26,685 nucleotides of DNA. It comes from Baffinella frigidus. Taxonomy: Eukaryota; Cryptophyceae; Cryptomonadales; Baffinellaceae. The translations under genes and the position numbers were made by a program. Below, one piece after another: positions 1 through 8,749 of this stretch. Positions within the stretch are counted from its first letter, which is position 1. Each line of letters opens with the position of its first letter. Under the pieces are notes generated by a model. The model saw nothing but the letters and a program-made list of their open reading frames with translations. It was not told the origin of the DNA and did no database searches. The stretch is taken from positions 132,713 through 159,397 of the forward strand of contig MU647227.1 of assembly GCA_026770585.1 (NCBI GenBank), read 5' to 3'.

Positions 1-587
1 CTACACCATGGAGGAGGGAGGGGGGGGGGGGTGAAGTCGCTGTGATGTGGCCTTGCGCGGCCACGCGCGTCACCCCCACTGTGGGGCCCCTCCCGGGCCC
101 CTCAGCGTTGGTCGCCAAGGTGCCGCCCTGATGCGGAGCGTGGGTCTCGCTCAGGTTGCCCTTGGGAGGAGAGGAGTCTTTGGCCTCTTGCGAGGCCTGG
201 GCGTCACTTGCGGAGCCCCTCCACTGGCCCAAAAGAGGAGTGTGGGGGTAGCTACCGGAGTGATAATAGAGGGGTCCCACGCATACCCCGTGAGGGGCTG
301 CTTGTGGTACGTGGGTGGGGCAGATAGGAGATGGGCTGTACGCACGGCCTGTCTTGTTCTGTTCATTCTGTTCACGACGACTTCGATAAGATGAAGGGGG
401 TGCGCCTTGGTCCCCGAACAGGAGGTGTACCTACTGTAGGGGATCTCTACTAGCTCGTCGGCTCCCGCGGCTGTGCTCACCACGGCGTTTCGTTCCATCG
501 GAGCAAGAAACGTGCGTGCTGCTGTATGACGTTCATTAAAGCTCCATACGCTCGAGGTGCCGATGCTTAGGAAACTGTGCGAGAAGT
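1..587. other. Stretch without a recognised gene
   Basis: GC-rich sequence with a G-run near position 20. Reading frames of about 115 codons exist on both strands over the same bases, but neither has a recognisable motif. Their mutual overlap is what GC-rich non-coding DNA gives by chance. I see no RNA gene or clear repeat. Confidence 0.4.
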
Positions 588-756
588 GTACAGGGGAACC
601 TCGCGCATCGGAAAGAGCCTCCTCCTAGGACCATACAGGCGCCTCCTCCTAGGAGCATAAAGGCGCCTCCTCCTAGGACCGTACAGGCCCAGCCTAGGGC
701 CGTCTGCTGGACCTGCGGGGGGGGGTGCCTTTTTCATGAGCGAGGTACCCTTGTAC
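588..756. mobile_element. Fold-back element, TACAGGGG-TIR family, copy 1
   Basis: The left end starts GTACAGGGGAACCTCGCGCAT and the right end is its near complement (ATGAGCGAGGTACCCTTGTAC). The body carries three tandem copies of a segment built around CCTCCTCCTAGGA, followed by a G-run. There is no coding capacity, so it looks like a non-autonomous MITE-type element. At least six other full or partial copies lie between 22.1 and 25.9 kb. The family and its transposase partner were not identified. Confidence 0.7.
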
Positions 757-1394
757 ATCTCTGCGAGATGAGGCAAGATGCTGCGAGATGAGGCAAGATG
801 AGCGTTTCAGTCCCCAAATCGGGGGGCATCCGTGAAGGGCTTCTCTCTCTGTCTCATCTGATGCACAAAGTTCCGTTGATAGAGCCTGTCAAGTGCTCGC
901 TCGTTTTCCGAAAGGACTCGGTACGTGGCATGTACATGTCGACCAACACAGAGAGTAAAACACCATCTCTACATACATTGTACCACCATGAACATGCTCG
1001 CGAGAACACTACGCGTAATCCGAAGGTGTCTCGACGGTCGGAGCAGTAACGGGCGACGAGGTTGAGTTAAATCCAACAAGCATTTGGTCACGGCGATCGA
1101 ATTGCCGTCGATCACTCGCAGGAGCCTCCTCGAAACTCTCTAAACCGTGATCCCGGGCCATTGGCGAAGAGAAAGAAAGCGTGCGGCTCGCGCATGCCTT
1201 TCTCTCGCTCGCTCTCTCTCTCTCTAATTTCTCCTCAGCCATGTCCACCTTCCAGTTCCCCCATTCTCAAGTTGACATGCTTGGTGCTGTAACTTTTCCG
1301 CTCCAAAACGCACAGGTTCACCAAATTAATTGGTCCAAATAGACTGGGTCAGACAGAACTGGACTGCCATGAACTTGTCCCCACCCCCCCCAGG
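757..1394. other. Stretch without a recognised gene
   Basis: It opens with two tandem copies of CTGCGAGATGAGGCAAGATG. It has a pyrimidine-rich CT tract near 1200-1225 and a C-run near 1383-1390. Short open frames are present but lack recognisable motifs. Confidence 0.4.
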
Positions 1395-1725
1395 TGGCGG
1401 CGGTGAAGGAAGCAAACCCTGAACCCTAAACCCTGAACCCTAAACTCAAACCCTCAACTACAACACCTTCAACCTTCCACTCTCAACCCTCAACCCCAAA
1501 TCCCAAACCCTAAAAGCCCTAAACCCTAGACCTCTAACTCCAAACCCCAAGACTAAACCCTAAACCCTAAGCCCTAAACCTTAAACGCCAAACCCCTAAA
1601 CCCAATCACTAAACCCTGAACCCTAAAGTCTAAAGCCTAAACCCAAAACCCCAAAATCCAAACTCCAAAAACTAAACCACTGACTCTCAAACCTAAACTC
1701 TAAACCCTCAAAAATTAACTTTAAA
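1395..1725 (-). repeat. Degenerate telomere-type array, CCCTAAA on + strand
   Basis: Repeated CCCTAAA and close variants (CCCTGAA, CCCCAAA, CCCTCAA) read on the + strand, so TTTAGGG is on the minus strand. The units are heavily diverged, as expected for an old interstitial array rather than an active telomere end. Confidence 0.85.
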
Positions 1726-1796
1726 TCCGAGAGCATCGTCTTAGGCGGCCCCAACGGCTCCACACGTGGCGGCGGTACCCGCGGCAGTTGACTGAA

Positions 1797-1905
1797 ACCA
1801 TCGTGGATGGTGTCGACTGAGTGAGTCGACAGTCCTGTCTCCCGTTTTCGTGTAATGGAGACAGGACTGACAGAGACAGGACTGACAGACAGTCCTGTCT
1901 CCCTT
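1797..1905. repeat. Interleaved inverted repeats around AGTCCTGTCTCC
   Basis: AGTCCTGTCTCCC at 1831-1843 is complementary to GGAGACAGGACT at 1857-1868. The pair is repeated as GAGACAGGACTG at 1873-1884 and CAGTCCTGTCTCCCT at 1890-1904. The result is two hairpins that could also form one larger fold-back. Function is unknown. Confidence 0.7.
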
Positions 1906-2776
1906 TTTAGTGGGGGGGGGGAAGGGCAGCGAGCGATGCACAACACGCTGGACGTTTTTTCCCTACCAGCCACCCGAAAACGTCGGCAATACGTGACTCA
2001 GAGGATCACGTTTCGTTTAGGGTGTTAGCCCTTGGAATCCCTAATAGGGGTCCTTATACGTGACTCTGAGAAGAACGCTGGGGGGGGTGCTTGTGACTTG
2101 TTGAACCCAATGTGGCGGTCGCCCCGAGATTACATGGAGCGAAAGCCCTGAACCCCGCCGCTGCATTCGACTCTCCTGCAGATAGAGAGACAACGGTAAC
2201 GCAGTGCCGTTCCTGTTCGTGCTGGTCTGCCAGCCAGCTGGGGCGCTGTGCAGGCTGATCAGAGCTTGTGGCGAGGGACAGCTGCGCACCTCCTCCGGCG
2301 AGGAGTACGGCGAGGTGCGCTCTGGCGGCGCGGCACCATTCTGCCAGCTGACTTGAAGGCCGCAGAGGAGGAGAAGGAGGAGGGCCGCCCCTGCTTTGGC
2401 TCCGTTATACGGCATGTCTTCTCATCAACAAACCTTTCTTCGTTCCAGCCTTCCCCAACCCCAAGTTTATGGTCAAAAATTCATGGTCAAAAATATTTCG
2501 TCAACCCAGATTTTTCCGGTTTCTTTTTTTTCGGTTTCCCAGATTTTTCCAAACCTACAGGACCTCAAGGTCCGGTTCCTAGCCGCTTTTTGCCGCGATC
2601 CTCTGTACAGGGTGGCTTGATGTGATCCGAAAGGAAGCATGGCCTTTCTATAGAACCAGTTCTGGTGTCCGCCTATGTTGGGGGCTCGAAGAACCTAAAG
2701 GACCCAAACGATGGTAAAGGTAAGTTTCCGGATCTCTGATACCCCGGGTTCCTTTCGCTGAAGGAACCAGGGTGTG
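1906..2776. other. Stretch without a recognised gene
   Basis: Overlapping frames of about 125 codons occur on both strands around 2041-2625 without recognisable domains. A short TTTTTCGGTTTCCC-like duplication lies near 2510-2550. I do not call a gene. Confidence 0.4.
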
Positions 2777-3095
2777 GGTTTAGGCTGTAGGGTATAGGGT
2801 TTAGGGTTTGGGGTTTAGGATTTAGGGTTTAGGGTTTGAGATTTAGGGTTTACAGTTAAGAGTTGAGGGTTTAGAGTTTAGGGTTAGGCCTATTTAGGGT
2901 TCGGTTTAAACCTAACTCTAAATAAACGGATTTAGGGTTGAGGATTTAGGGTTTAGGGTTTCGAAGAGACCCAAAACCCGCGGAAACCTTTTAGCTGCGG
3001 GCAGCGTGCTGGTTGAGGGTCGAGGGTTAAGGGTTGCGGCTTGAAGGCTGAGGGTTGAGGGTTGAAGGTTGAGGGGCAAGGGTTGAGGGTTGAGA
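2777..3095 (+). repeat. Degenerate telomere-type array, TTTAGGG on + strand
   Basis: TTTAGGG and variants such as TTGAGGG and TTAAGGG are read on the + strand. About 55 bases of unrelated sequence interrupt the array around 2960-3010. The orientation is that of a right-hand chromosome end. It runs directly into an array of opposite orientation at about 3095. Confidence 0.85.
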
Positions 3096-4735
3096 GTCAA
3101 CCCTAAACCTCAAACCCTAAACCCTAAACCCTAAACCCTAAACCCTACACCCTAAACCCTAAACCCTAAACCCTTAACCCTTAACCCTAAACCCTAAACC
3201 CTAAACCCTAAACCCTAAACCTTAAACCCTAAACCCTAAACACTAAACCATAAACCATAAACCCTAAACCATAAACCCTGAACCATAAACCCTACCCCCT
3301 AAACTCTAAACCGTCAACCCTGAACCCTGAACCCCAAACCCTAAACCGTCAACCATGAATTCTATACACTCACCCCCTCACCCTCAAGCCTCAACCCTCA
3401 ACCCTCTATTCAAACTTTCAATCCACATCCCTAAACCCTCAATCCTCAACCCTAATCCCTCAAATCCGAAACCCCAAAGCCTGAATACTAAACTCTAAAC
3501 TCTGAACCCCAACGCCTCAACCATCAAAACTCAACCCTCAATCCTCAATTCCTAATGCCTAACCCCTCAACCCTGAACCCTGAACCCTAAACCCTAAACC
3601 TTAAACGCTAAACCCTAAACCCTGAACCCTACACCCTAAACCCCAAACCCTAACCCCTAACCCCTAAACACTAAACCCTAAACCCTAAACCCTAAACCCT
3701 AAATCCTCAACCCTAAACCCTGAACCCTAAACCCTAAAACATAAACCCTAAACCCTCAACCCTCAACCCTACACCCTAAACCCTAAACCGTAACTCCTAA
3801 CTCCTAACTCCTAAACCCTAAACCCTGAACCCTAAACCCTAAACCCTAAACCCTAAACCCTAAACCCTAAACCCTAAACCCTAAACCCTAAACCCTAATC
3901 CCTGAACCCTAATCCCTGAACACTAAACCCTAACTCCTAACTCCTAACCCCTAAACCCTGAATCCTAAACCCCGAACCCAAACACCCAAAACCCTAAACC
4001 CTGAACCCCAAACCCTAAAACCTCTGAACCTGACCCTCAATCCTGAACCCATAAATCTCAACCCTCAATCCTGAACCCACAGTCCTCAACCATACAACCT
4101 AAACCCTAATCCCGCAAACCCCCAACCCCCAACCCTGAACCGTCAACTCTGAACCCTGAACCCCAAAGCCGCAACCATTAACCCTCAACCCTGAACCTCC
4201 AATCCTTTATCCCCAAACCCCAAACCCTACAACCAAAACCATGAACCCTGAACCTTAAACCCTCAACCTTAAACTCTCAACCCTCAACCCTAAACCCTAA
4301 ACCCTAAACCCTAAACCCTAAACCCTAAACCCTAAACCCTAAACCCTGAGCCCAAACCCCTAAACCCTGAACCCCAAACCCTAAACCATCAACCTCAACC
4401 CTAAAACCTCAACCCTCAACCCTCAACCCTAAACCTTTAAAACCTAAAATGTAAACTCTAAACCTTAAACCCTAAACCTTAAACCCTGAATTTTAAACCA
4501 TAAAGCCTAAACTCCAAACCCTAATCCCTAAACCCTAAGCCCTAAACCCTAAACCCTAAACCACCAAACCCTAAACCCACAGGCCCAAACCCTAAACCAT
4601 AAACCCTAACCCAAAACCATAAACCCTAAACCCTGAACCCTAAACTCTAAACCCTCAACCCTCAACCCTCAACCCTCAACTCTCAACCCTAAACCTCAAA
4701 CCCGAAACCCGAAACCTGAAACTCTCACACAGTGC
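3096..4735 (-). repeat. Long degenerate telomere-type array, CCCTAAA on + strand
   Basis: About 1.6 kb of CCCTAAA and variants. It contains several near-perfect runs (around 3113-3235, 3833-3897 and 4290-4345) among diverged units. It is the longest array in the window and directly precedes the gene island. Its orientation is that of a left-hand chromosome end. Confidence 0.9.
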
Positions 4736-5022
4736 ATAGCCGGTGCGAGATGGAGGGTTCATCAGACTAAAGAGTCACTTCTAGTTTCCCATTCTCCAAG
4801 GGGCAAGTTCAGTCCTAAGTGACGCATCTTGCGTGACCTTGACCCCCCCCCTCGAGCGCGTACATATCCCAGGGTACCTCGAATCCAAGCCCGCGAAACC
4901 CCAGCAGGACAGCCTTAATCTCGGTAACATGATTGATTAATCGATTATGGGCAACGAAAATTACTAGACAATTGGATCATACTAGTAATGGTAAAGCATT
5001 TGTGCAGTAATTTTCATTGCCG
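4736..5022. other. Left margin of the gene island
   Basis: Non-repetitive sequence between the telomere-type array and the stop codon of the coiled-coil gene. Composition shifts here from C-rich repeats to A+T-richer DNA. I see no gene, only ATTGATTAATCGATTA-like A+T-rich sequence near 4931-4947 that could be the 3' flank of the minus-strand gene. Confidence 0.4.
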
Positions 5023-6879
5023 CTAAAACAATGAATCATTACTTTTACGGAGATGAGCCTTAGAGTCCTGTGGGTATGCCCACTCTAGGTTCCTACGGTA
5101 CCGCATCAGCTGCACCAGCGAAAATATAGTACAAGAAACGCCACCACTAGGACCACCAGAGGGCCACAGGCATAGGCCTGCTGTAGCATTCCGTGAAGCT
5201 TCGTCGGGGACTTGCTCTGTCAGATAGGTCATTATACTTGTTACGTCCATATCTTTGGGAAAATCCCCCAAATTCATGTTAAAGCTTTTGAAAAACATAC
5301 GAAGCACTTGCGACACATTAACCACGATTTTATCATATGGGCCGTCATGCATATCGATAATCGAACTCATCCAAAGCATCAATTGTCCATAGTTACCACT
5401 CCCAGCTTCAAATTCACTACGCAATTCACGCATCTTGACAATCAAGGCATGGATACGAACATAACGATAGTCACCCACAGCACCTTCAGACCTCCTCTGT
5501 GGGGGTGGGGTAGCAGGCTCATTGGAAGCGTGAGTAGAAGACGGTTCACGACGGCTGTGTGTAGTATCAGAACCATGGTTCGACTCCCCAACATCTTCAG
5601 ACCTCCTCCGTGGGGGTGGGGTAGCAGGCTCATTGGAAGCGTGAGCAGAAGACGATTCACGGTTCTCATCACGATCAAGACGGCGCCCCGCATCGTCATC
5701 TGAACGTCTCATTGTTTCTGGCCGTGGTTCTGTTTTTCCGGTAGCGATTGTTGAGACAATCATTTTCAGCTGATGTAAAATTTCGGTATCCTTGTCAGAT
5801 GTACTGTTTTGTATTTTGCTGAGAAGTGCCATCGTTTCTGTGTTATGTTCCCCCAACTTGCCGCTCGAACTTGAAACAATTTTCTGAATCTTGTTAATGG
5901 AGACCCCAAGAGATTCGAGTTGTGTTTTAGTTGATTCTTGATATTGCCCCAATTTCTGAGAAATCTCGGCCACAACGTTCTTTTTGGTTTCTTGTACCTG
6001 ACTGTAGATTGAACCCAAGCTCTTGTTGACACGTTCCACATTTTCAGTGACTTCTTTCAAGTGAACTTCGATAGTTTCCAACTTGGCACCCGTAGTACGA
6101 TTTTCCGAAAGAATCGTCGCCTGAAGACTTTTTTCAATCTGTCGGAAATCAAGTTTATCGGGGTCGAATGAATGTTCGGTTGAATCATCCGCAAAGTCAC
6201 CACTAAAATCCTCATTCGGATCCACATGGCCAGGGAATTTTCCTTCTCCGCGTGATATGGGTCGCGCTCGTTCCAGAGCATCGCGTGATTTGGGTCGCGC
6301 TCGTGCCGCCAGTGCCTCCAGTGCATCTTCCATCGGATTCGGTTTCTTTGGCGTGTCATTTTCCTGAACCGGGGCCTCAACCCTAGCATTTTCCCGGGAC
6401 GCCTGGGCCTGGGCCTGGGGCTTGGCCTGGGCCTCAGCCCTTTTCATTGCCTGGGCTGCGGCCATGTCCCGGTTCGCCTGCTCAACCCTGACCTTGTCCT
6501 GGGCCTTTTCATTGGCCCGGGCCTGGGCCTGGGCCTGGACCGCCTGGGCTCTGCGAAACATGTCTGCTCCGCCTCCTTTTTTAGGTCCAAATGTAAAAAG
6601 ATGTGCGGACAATGCATTGGGGTCAGCATTCGTGACTTGTTTATAGTCATTCAATGTGGCCACAATACACCGACGCTCTGTATCGGTCCATTCGACGTTT
6701 CCACGCAGACCTTTCAACCGCAACACAACATCATTATAAAGGGACTCGAGTGAAGATGTCCCCACAGACGTAGTGGCATTTTGTATCTCTTCTCCAAGAC
6801 ACGTGGTTAGTTGTAGAGTCACAGCCTTAGCTTGAGCCATTGCACATGCAGACTTGGTGTCAATTACATCATCCGACAT
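5023..6879 (-). CDS. Coiled-coil protein with Ala/Gln-rich and duplicated Pro-rich segments
   Basis: This is a 618-residue reading frame. I chose the ATG at 6879 because the frame extends upstream only to a GTG and this is the first ATG, 41 bases after a TATTTAAG box. Residues 1-105 look helical. Residues 108-165 are rich in Ala, Gln and charged residues (many QA pairs). Residues 245-380 have heptad-like spacing typical of a long coiled coil. Residues 381-470 are hydrophilic and hold two near-copies of HASNEPATPPPxRRSE (about 412-428 and 450-465). Residues 470-618 form a separate C-terminal region with a hydrophobic helix-rich pattern. There is no signal peptide and no clear membrane span. 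I do not recognise the family. The architecture suggests a structural or scaffold protein, which is inference. It diverges from the 145-residue gene next to it. Confidence 0.75.
   Translation of the reverse strand: MSDDVIDTKSACAMAQAKAVTLQLTTCLGEEIQNATTSVGTSSLESLYNDVVLRLKGLRGNVEWTDTERRCIVATLNDYKQVTNADPNALSAHLFTFGPKKGGGADMFRRAQAVQAQAQARANEKAQDKVRVEQANRDMAAAQAMKRAEAQAKPQAQAQASRENARVEAPVQENDTPKKPNPMEDALEALAARARPKSRDALERARPISRGEGKFPGHVDPNEDFSGDFADDSTEHSFDPDKLDFRQIEKSLQATILSENRTTGAKLETIEVHLKEVTENVERVNKSLGSIYSQVQETKKNVVAEISQKLGQYQESTKTQLESLGVSINKIQKIVSSSSGKLGEHNTETMALLSKIQNSTSDKDTEILHQLKMIVSTIATGKTEPRPETMRRSDDDAGRRLDRDENRESSSAHASNEPATPPPRRRSEDVGESNHGSDTTHSRREPSSTHASNEPATPPPQRRSEGAVGDYRYVRIHALIVKMRELRSEFEAGSGNYGQLMLWMSSIIDMHDGPYDKIVVNVSQVLRMFFKSFNMNLGDFPKDMDVTSIMTYLTEQVPDEASRNATAGLCLWPSGGPSGGVSCTIFSLVQLMRYRRNLEWAYPQDSKAHLRKSNDSLF
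5486..5662. repeat. Internal ~63-base duplication in the coiled-coil gene
   Basis: The segments at about 5488-5550 and 5598-5660 are nearly identical (shared core GTGGGGTAGCAGGCTCATTG). They encode the two HASNEPATPPP blocks. The copies differ by a few bases and keep the reading frame, so the duplication is in frame and appears recent. Confidence 0.8.
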
Positions 6880-6919
6880 AGACACTGCCAGCGTTGCTGT
6901 AAATTGATGTAATGAAATC

Positions 6920-6927
6920 CTTAAATA
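6920..6927 (-). promoter_or_regulatory. TATTTAAG promoter-like box of the coiled-coil gene
   Basis: TATTTAAG on the minus strand, 41 bases before the ATG at 6879. Similar boxes sit at a similar distance before the HNH gene (TATAAAAG) and the ankyrin gene (TATATAAG). The role is inferred from position and recurrence. Confidence 0.45.
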
Positions 6928-7040
6928 CACGATACTCTTGTTTTATCACACTGGTAATATGCCAAACCCTGGGATTACCCATATTAATAGTTAATCGGGT
7001 TGATGGATAAGATACGACCAATGTGTTCAAACATTAAAAA

Positions 7041-7046
7041 TATAAA
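7041..7046 (+). promoter_or_regulatory. TATAAA box before the 145-residue gene
   Basis: TATAAA in an A+T-rich stretch, 62 bases before the ATG at 7108. The roughly 230-base interval between this gene and the divergent coiled-coil gene is the natural place for two promoters. The match is short and could be chance. Confidence 0.3.
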
Positions 7047-7107
7047 TTGAATTGTTTCAGACTGCTGGTGGGTACTCGGGGAACTTAATGTGGATGTAAG
7101 AAATCTA

Positions 7108-7545
7108 ATGGAACAAATCCGAACAGGTGACTTCATCAAATGGAAACAGCGCCACTTGTCGATGTCCACACAAGACCCTCACGGATATTTCGAGGCGGTA
7201 TGCAATGCAGTTCACACGATTTTTCAGGGTGATATTGCTCAAGTGCGGCTCTATGTAAGGCAACGAGAAGCACATAGGCGCTGGCTTTGTGTTGAGAAGC
7301 AGTATGAGGCCATGAAGTTAGAACGGGTCCATTGGATAGAAGATACTCGTTCCAATGAGAAACACAATACGGATGCGAACGGTGCGTATGAGTTCGACCG
7401 TTCAAACGACCCGTTCGAATGGTATAACTACATCCCAAGCACAACACGCTTGTTGGCCATCGAGCGCGAGCGACGCTGGCTTCGTGTTGAGAAACAGTAT
7501 CAGGCCATGAAGGTTCACGCCAGCAAAGGGGTCTCTTGGGCCTAG
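7108..7545 (+). CDS. Unknown 145-residue protein with internal duplication
   Basis: The frame opens at a GTG at 7090, but the first ATG is at 7108 and I use that as the start. It ends at TAG. The protein carries two copies of a motif RRWLxVEKQYxAMK, at residues 57-70 and 122-135, each preceded by charged residues (REA and ERE). Copies of the same length and near-identity inside so short a protein suggest a repeated helical unit. There is no signal peptide, membrane span or known catalytic motif, and I do not recognise the family. It is transcribed away from the coiled-coil gene and towards the terminase-like gene, whose 3' end is about 150 bases downstream (convergent). Confidence 0.6.
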   Translation: MEQIRTGDFIKWKQRHLSMSTQDPHGYFEAVCNAVHTIFQGDIAQVRLYVRQREAHRRWLCVEKQYEAMKLERVHWIEDTRSNEKHNTDANGAYEFDRSNDPFEWYNYIPSTTRLLAIERERRWLRVEKQYQAMKVHASKGVSWA

Positions 7546-7695
7546 GACGCTATGATATAAGTGTGCATGTTTCGTACTATCGACAATGTGTTTTATTGAA
7601 ATCTGTTGAAACGTATTTGGAACGTGTTTTCCATAAACCCTGACGTTCTGCTCTCAACTTTTGCGTATCTTGGCATTGTCATTGCGCCTCTACAT

Positions 7696-8205
7696 TCAGT
7701 TAGCCATATTTCTACTGTCGATGTCTGTAAAATAAATACCCAGCTGCAATGCGATGCAAATATCGTCCTTCATACCTCCAATCTTCCCACTGATCGCACA
7801 CCGGTCGGTCTGAAAGGTTGTGACACCCAGCTTGTATTGGTACGAGTAGACGTTGAGCTGCTCACGCAGTCGCACTATGTTTGTGACATCTTCCGTCACC
7901 AGGGGGTGTAGAATATGCACCCTGGCATCCCGCAGAAGCGTGTTCAACAGCGTAGACATAGCATGTTTGATGGTCTGTGTTGTATAAATTCCGACGCGGT
8001 CGCTGCTCGGGTCCATACGAAATGATACGCCAGGCAGATGCTGTAGCGCAAGCTTGTGGTGCTCCGCCTCGAACCCGAGGTTCCGTTCTACATATATCTT
8101 GATATGTGAATGTACCCATTGCGGACGAGCTTGTCGCAGTCTTCGGATGTGATCCTCGATCATAGCGAATTGCCGGTCTGGTTCTGCGCAAATGGTTTCA
8201 TTCAT
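7696..8205 (-). CDS. Large-terminase-like nuclease domain (C-terminal part only)
   Basis: A 169-residue frame, ATG at 8205, TGA stop. Residues 35-47 read IKIYVERNLGFEA, matching the strand of terminase large-subunit nucleases that carries the catalytic Glu (E40). Residues 139-148 read SGKIGGMKDD, the C-terminal acidic pair (D147, D148), followed by a helix typical of the fold. Residues 69-90, with DRVGIYTTQTIKHAM, fit the intervening part. In the family this RNase H-like domain cuts concatemeric DNA during packaging into HK97-type capsids (tailed phages, herpesviruses, mirusviruses). The first catalytic Asp and the whole ATPase half, normally several hundred residues upstream, are missing. 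An in-frame TGA lies two codons before the ATG. It is therefore a truncated copy, a 3' exon of a spliced gene, or a free-standing nuclease domain. I found no ATPase exon between 8.2 and 10.6 kb. Confidence 0.65.
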   Translation of the reverse strand: MNETICAEPDRQFAMIEDHIRRLRQARPQWVHSHIKIYVERNLGFEAEHHKLALQHLPGVSFRMDPSSDRVGIYTTQTIKHAMSTLLNTLLRDARVHILHPLVTEDVTNIVRLREQLNVYSYQYKLGVTTFQTDRCAISGKIGGMKDDICIALQLGIYFTDIDSRNMAN

Positions 8206-8260
8206 CGTTCAGTTGGCATATTACTTCCAACTAACTTGATGTTAGAAAAACAAAATTAAC

Positions 8261-8749
8261 ATGCCCTGTCTAACAGTGGTGAGGGATATACCTTTGCAGT
8301 TGCTCATGACTTCCAATCCGATAATCTGCACAACAACCGCAAACTCGTCACATATATCATCTCATGACACTATATTACTGGTACTGTACGGATGCAATAT
8401 GCAACTAATCGAGGGACTAATCGAAATGTTTTCAAATAATATCTTGCAGAGCAATCGTTCCACAGGAGAAGCATTCACACTAAACATGGGTAAAATGGTG
8501 GCTTCGAAGAGCCAGGGCCTCGACTATGCCAGGGCTGTGCTTCTCCTATTGCTCAACGTCGATGAGACTGGGAAGCAATGGATTTGTAAGGGCTTCCCCA
8601 GCGCAAAGATAGGCTCGCTATGCGGCAACAAAGCACCCGGATTCTTCACAGCACTCGCACAAGACGTCGTACCGAACTGGCAACGCGACGAATCGAAGAG
8701 CGTGCAAAATCTGGTACATCGAGCACGCAGCGCATACCTCGTTGCATAG
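8261..8749 (+). CDS. Unknown 162-residue protein
   Basis: ATG at 8261, TAG stop, divergent from the terminase-like gene with only 55 bases between the two ATGs. The first 60 residues are hydrophobic and Thr/Ser-rich. The second part (about residues 75-162) looks more like a folded soluble domain, with a hydrophobic run LLLLLN near residue 98, a GxPSAKIGSLCGNKAPGF stretch and a basic C-terminal helix. Internal ATGs at 8308 and later could be the true start. I do not recognise the family. The adjoining position suggests it could be co-regulated with the terminase-like gene, which is inference only. Confidence 0.5.
   Translation: MPCLTVVRDIPLQLLMTSNPIICTTTANSSHISSHDTILLVLYGCNMQLIEGLIEMFSNNILQSNRSTGEAFTLNMGKMVASKSQGLDYARAVLLLLLNVDETGKQWICKGFPSAKIGSLCGNKAPGFFTALAQDVVPNWQRDESKSVQNLVHRARSAYLVA

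Noticed and set aside
47-498. Two overlapping frames of 115 codons on opposite strands
   Set aside because: They overlap each other, have no motif and lie in GC-rich repeat-adjacent DNA. Neither can be preferred.
2041-2625. Frames of about 125 codons on both strands
   Set aside because: Low-complexity translation with no domain. Opposite strands are equally open.
3096-4735. Active chromosome end
   Set aside because: The units are degenerate and unique sequence lies on both sides, so this is an interstitial array.
7606-7911. 101-codon frame on the + strand
   Set aside because: It lies antisense to the terminase-like gene, which has recognisable catalytic motifs.
8187-8245. 3' splice site joining an upstream terminase exon
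   Set aside because: CTAAC followed by TTAG near 8220-8245 looks like an acceptor, but an in-frame TGA follows it before the terminase frame. The later AG near 8187 has no pyrimidine tract. Not supportable without RNA data.
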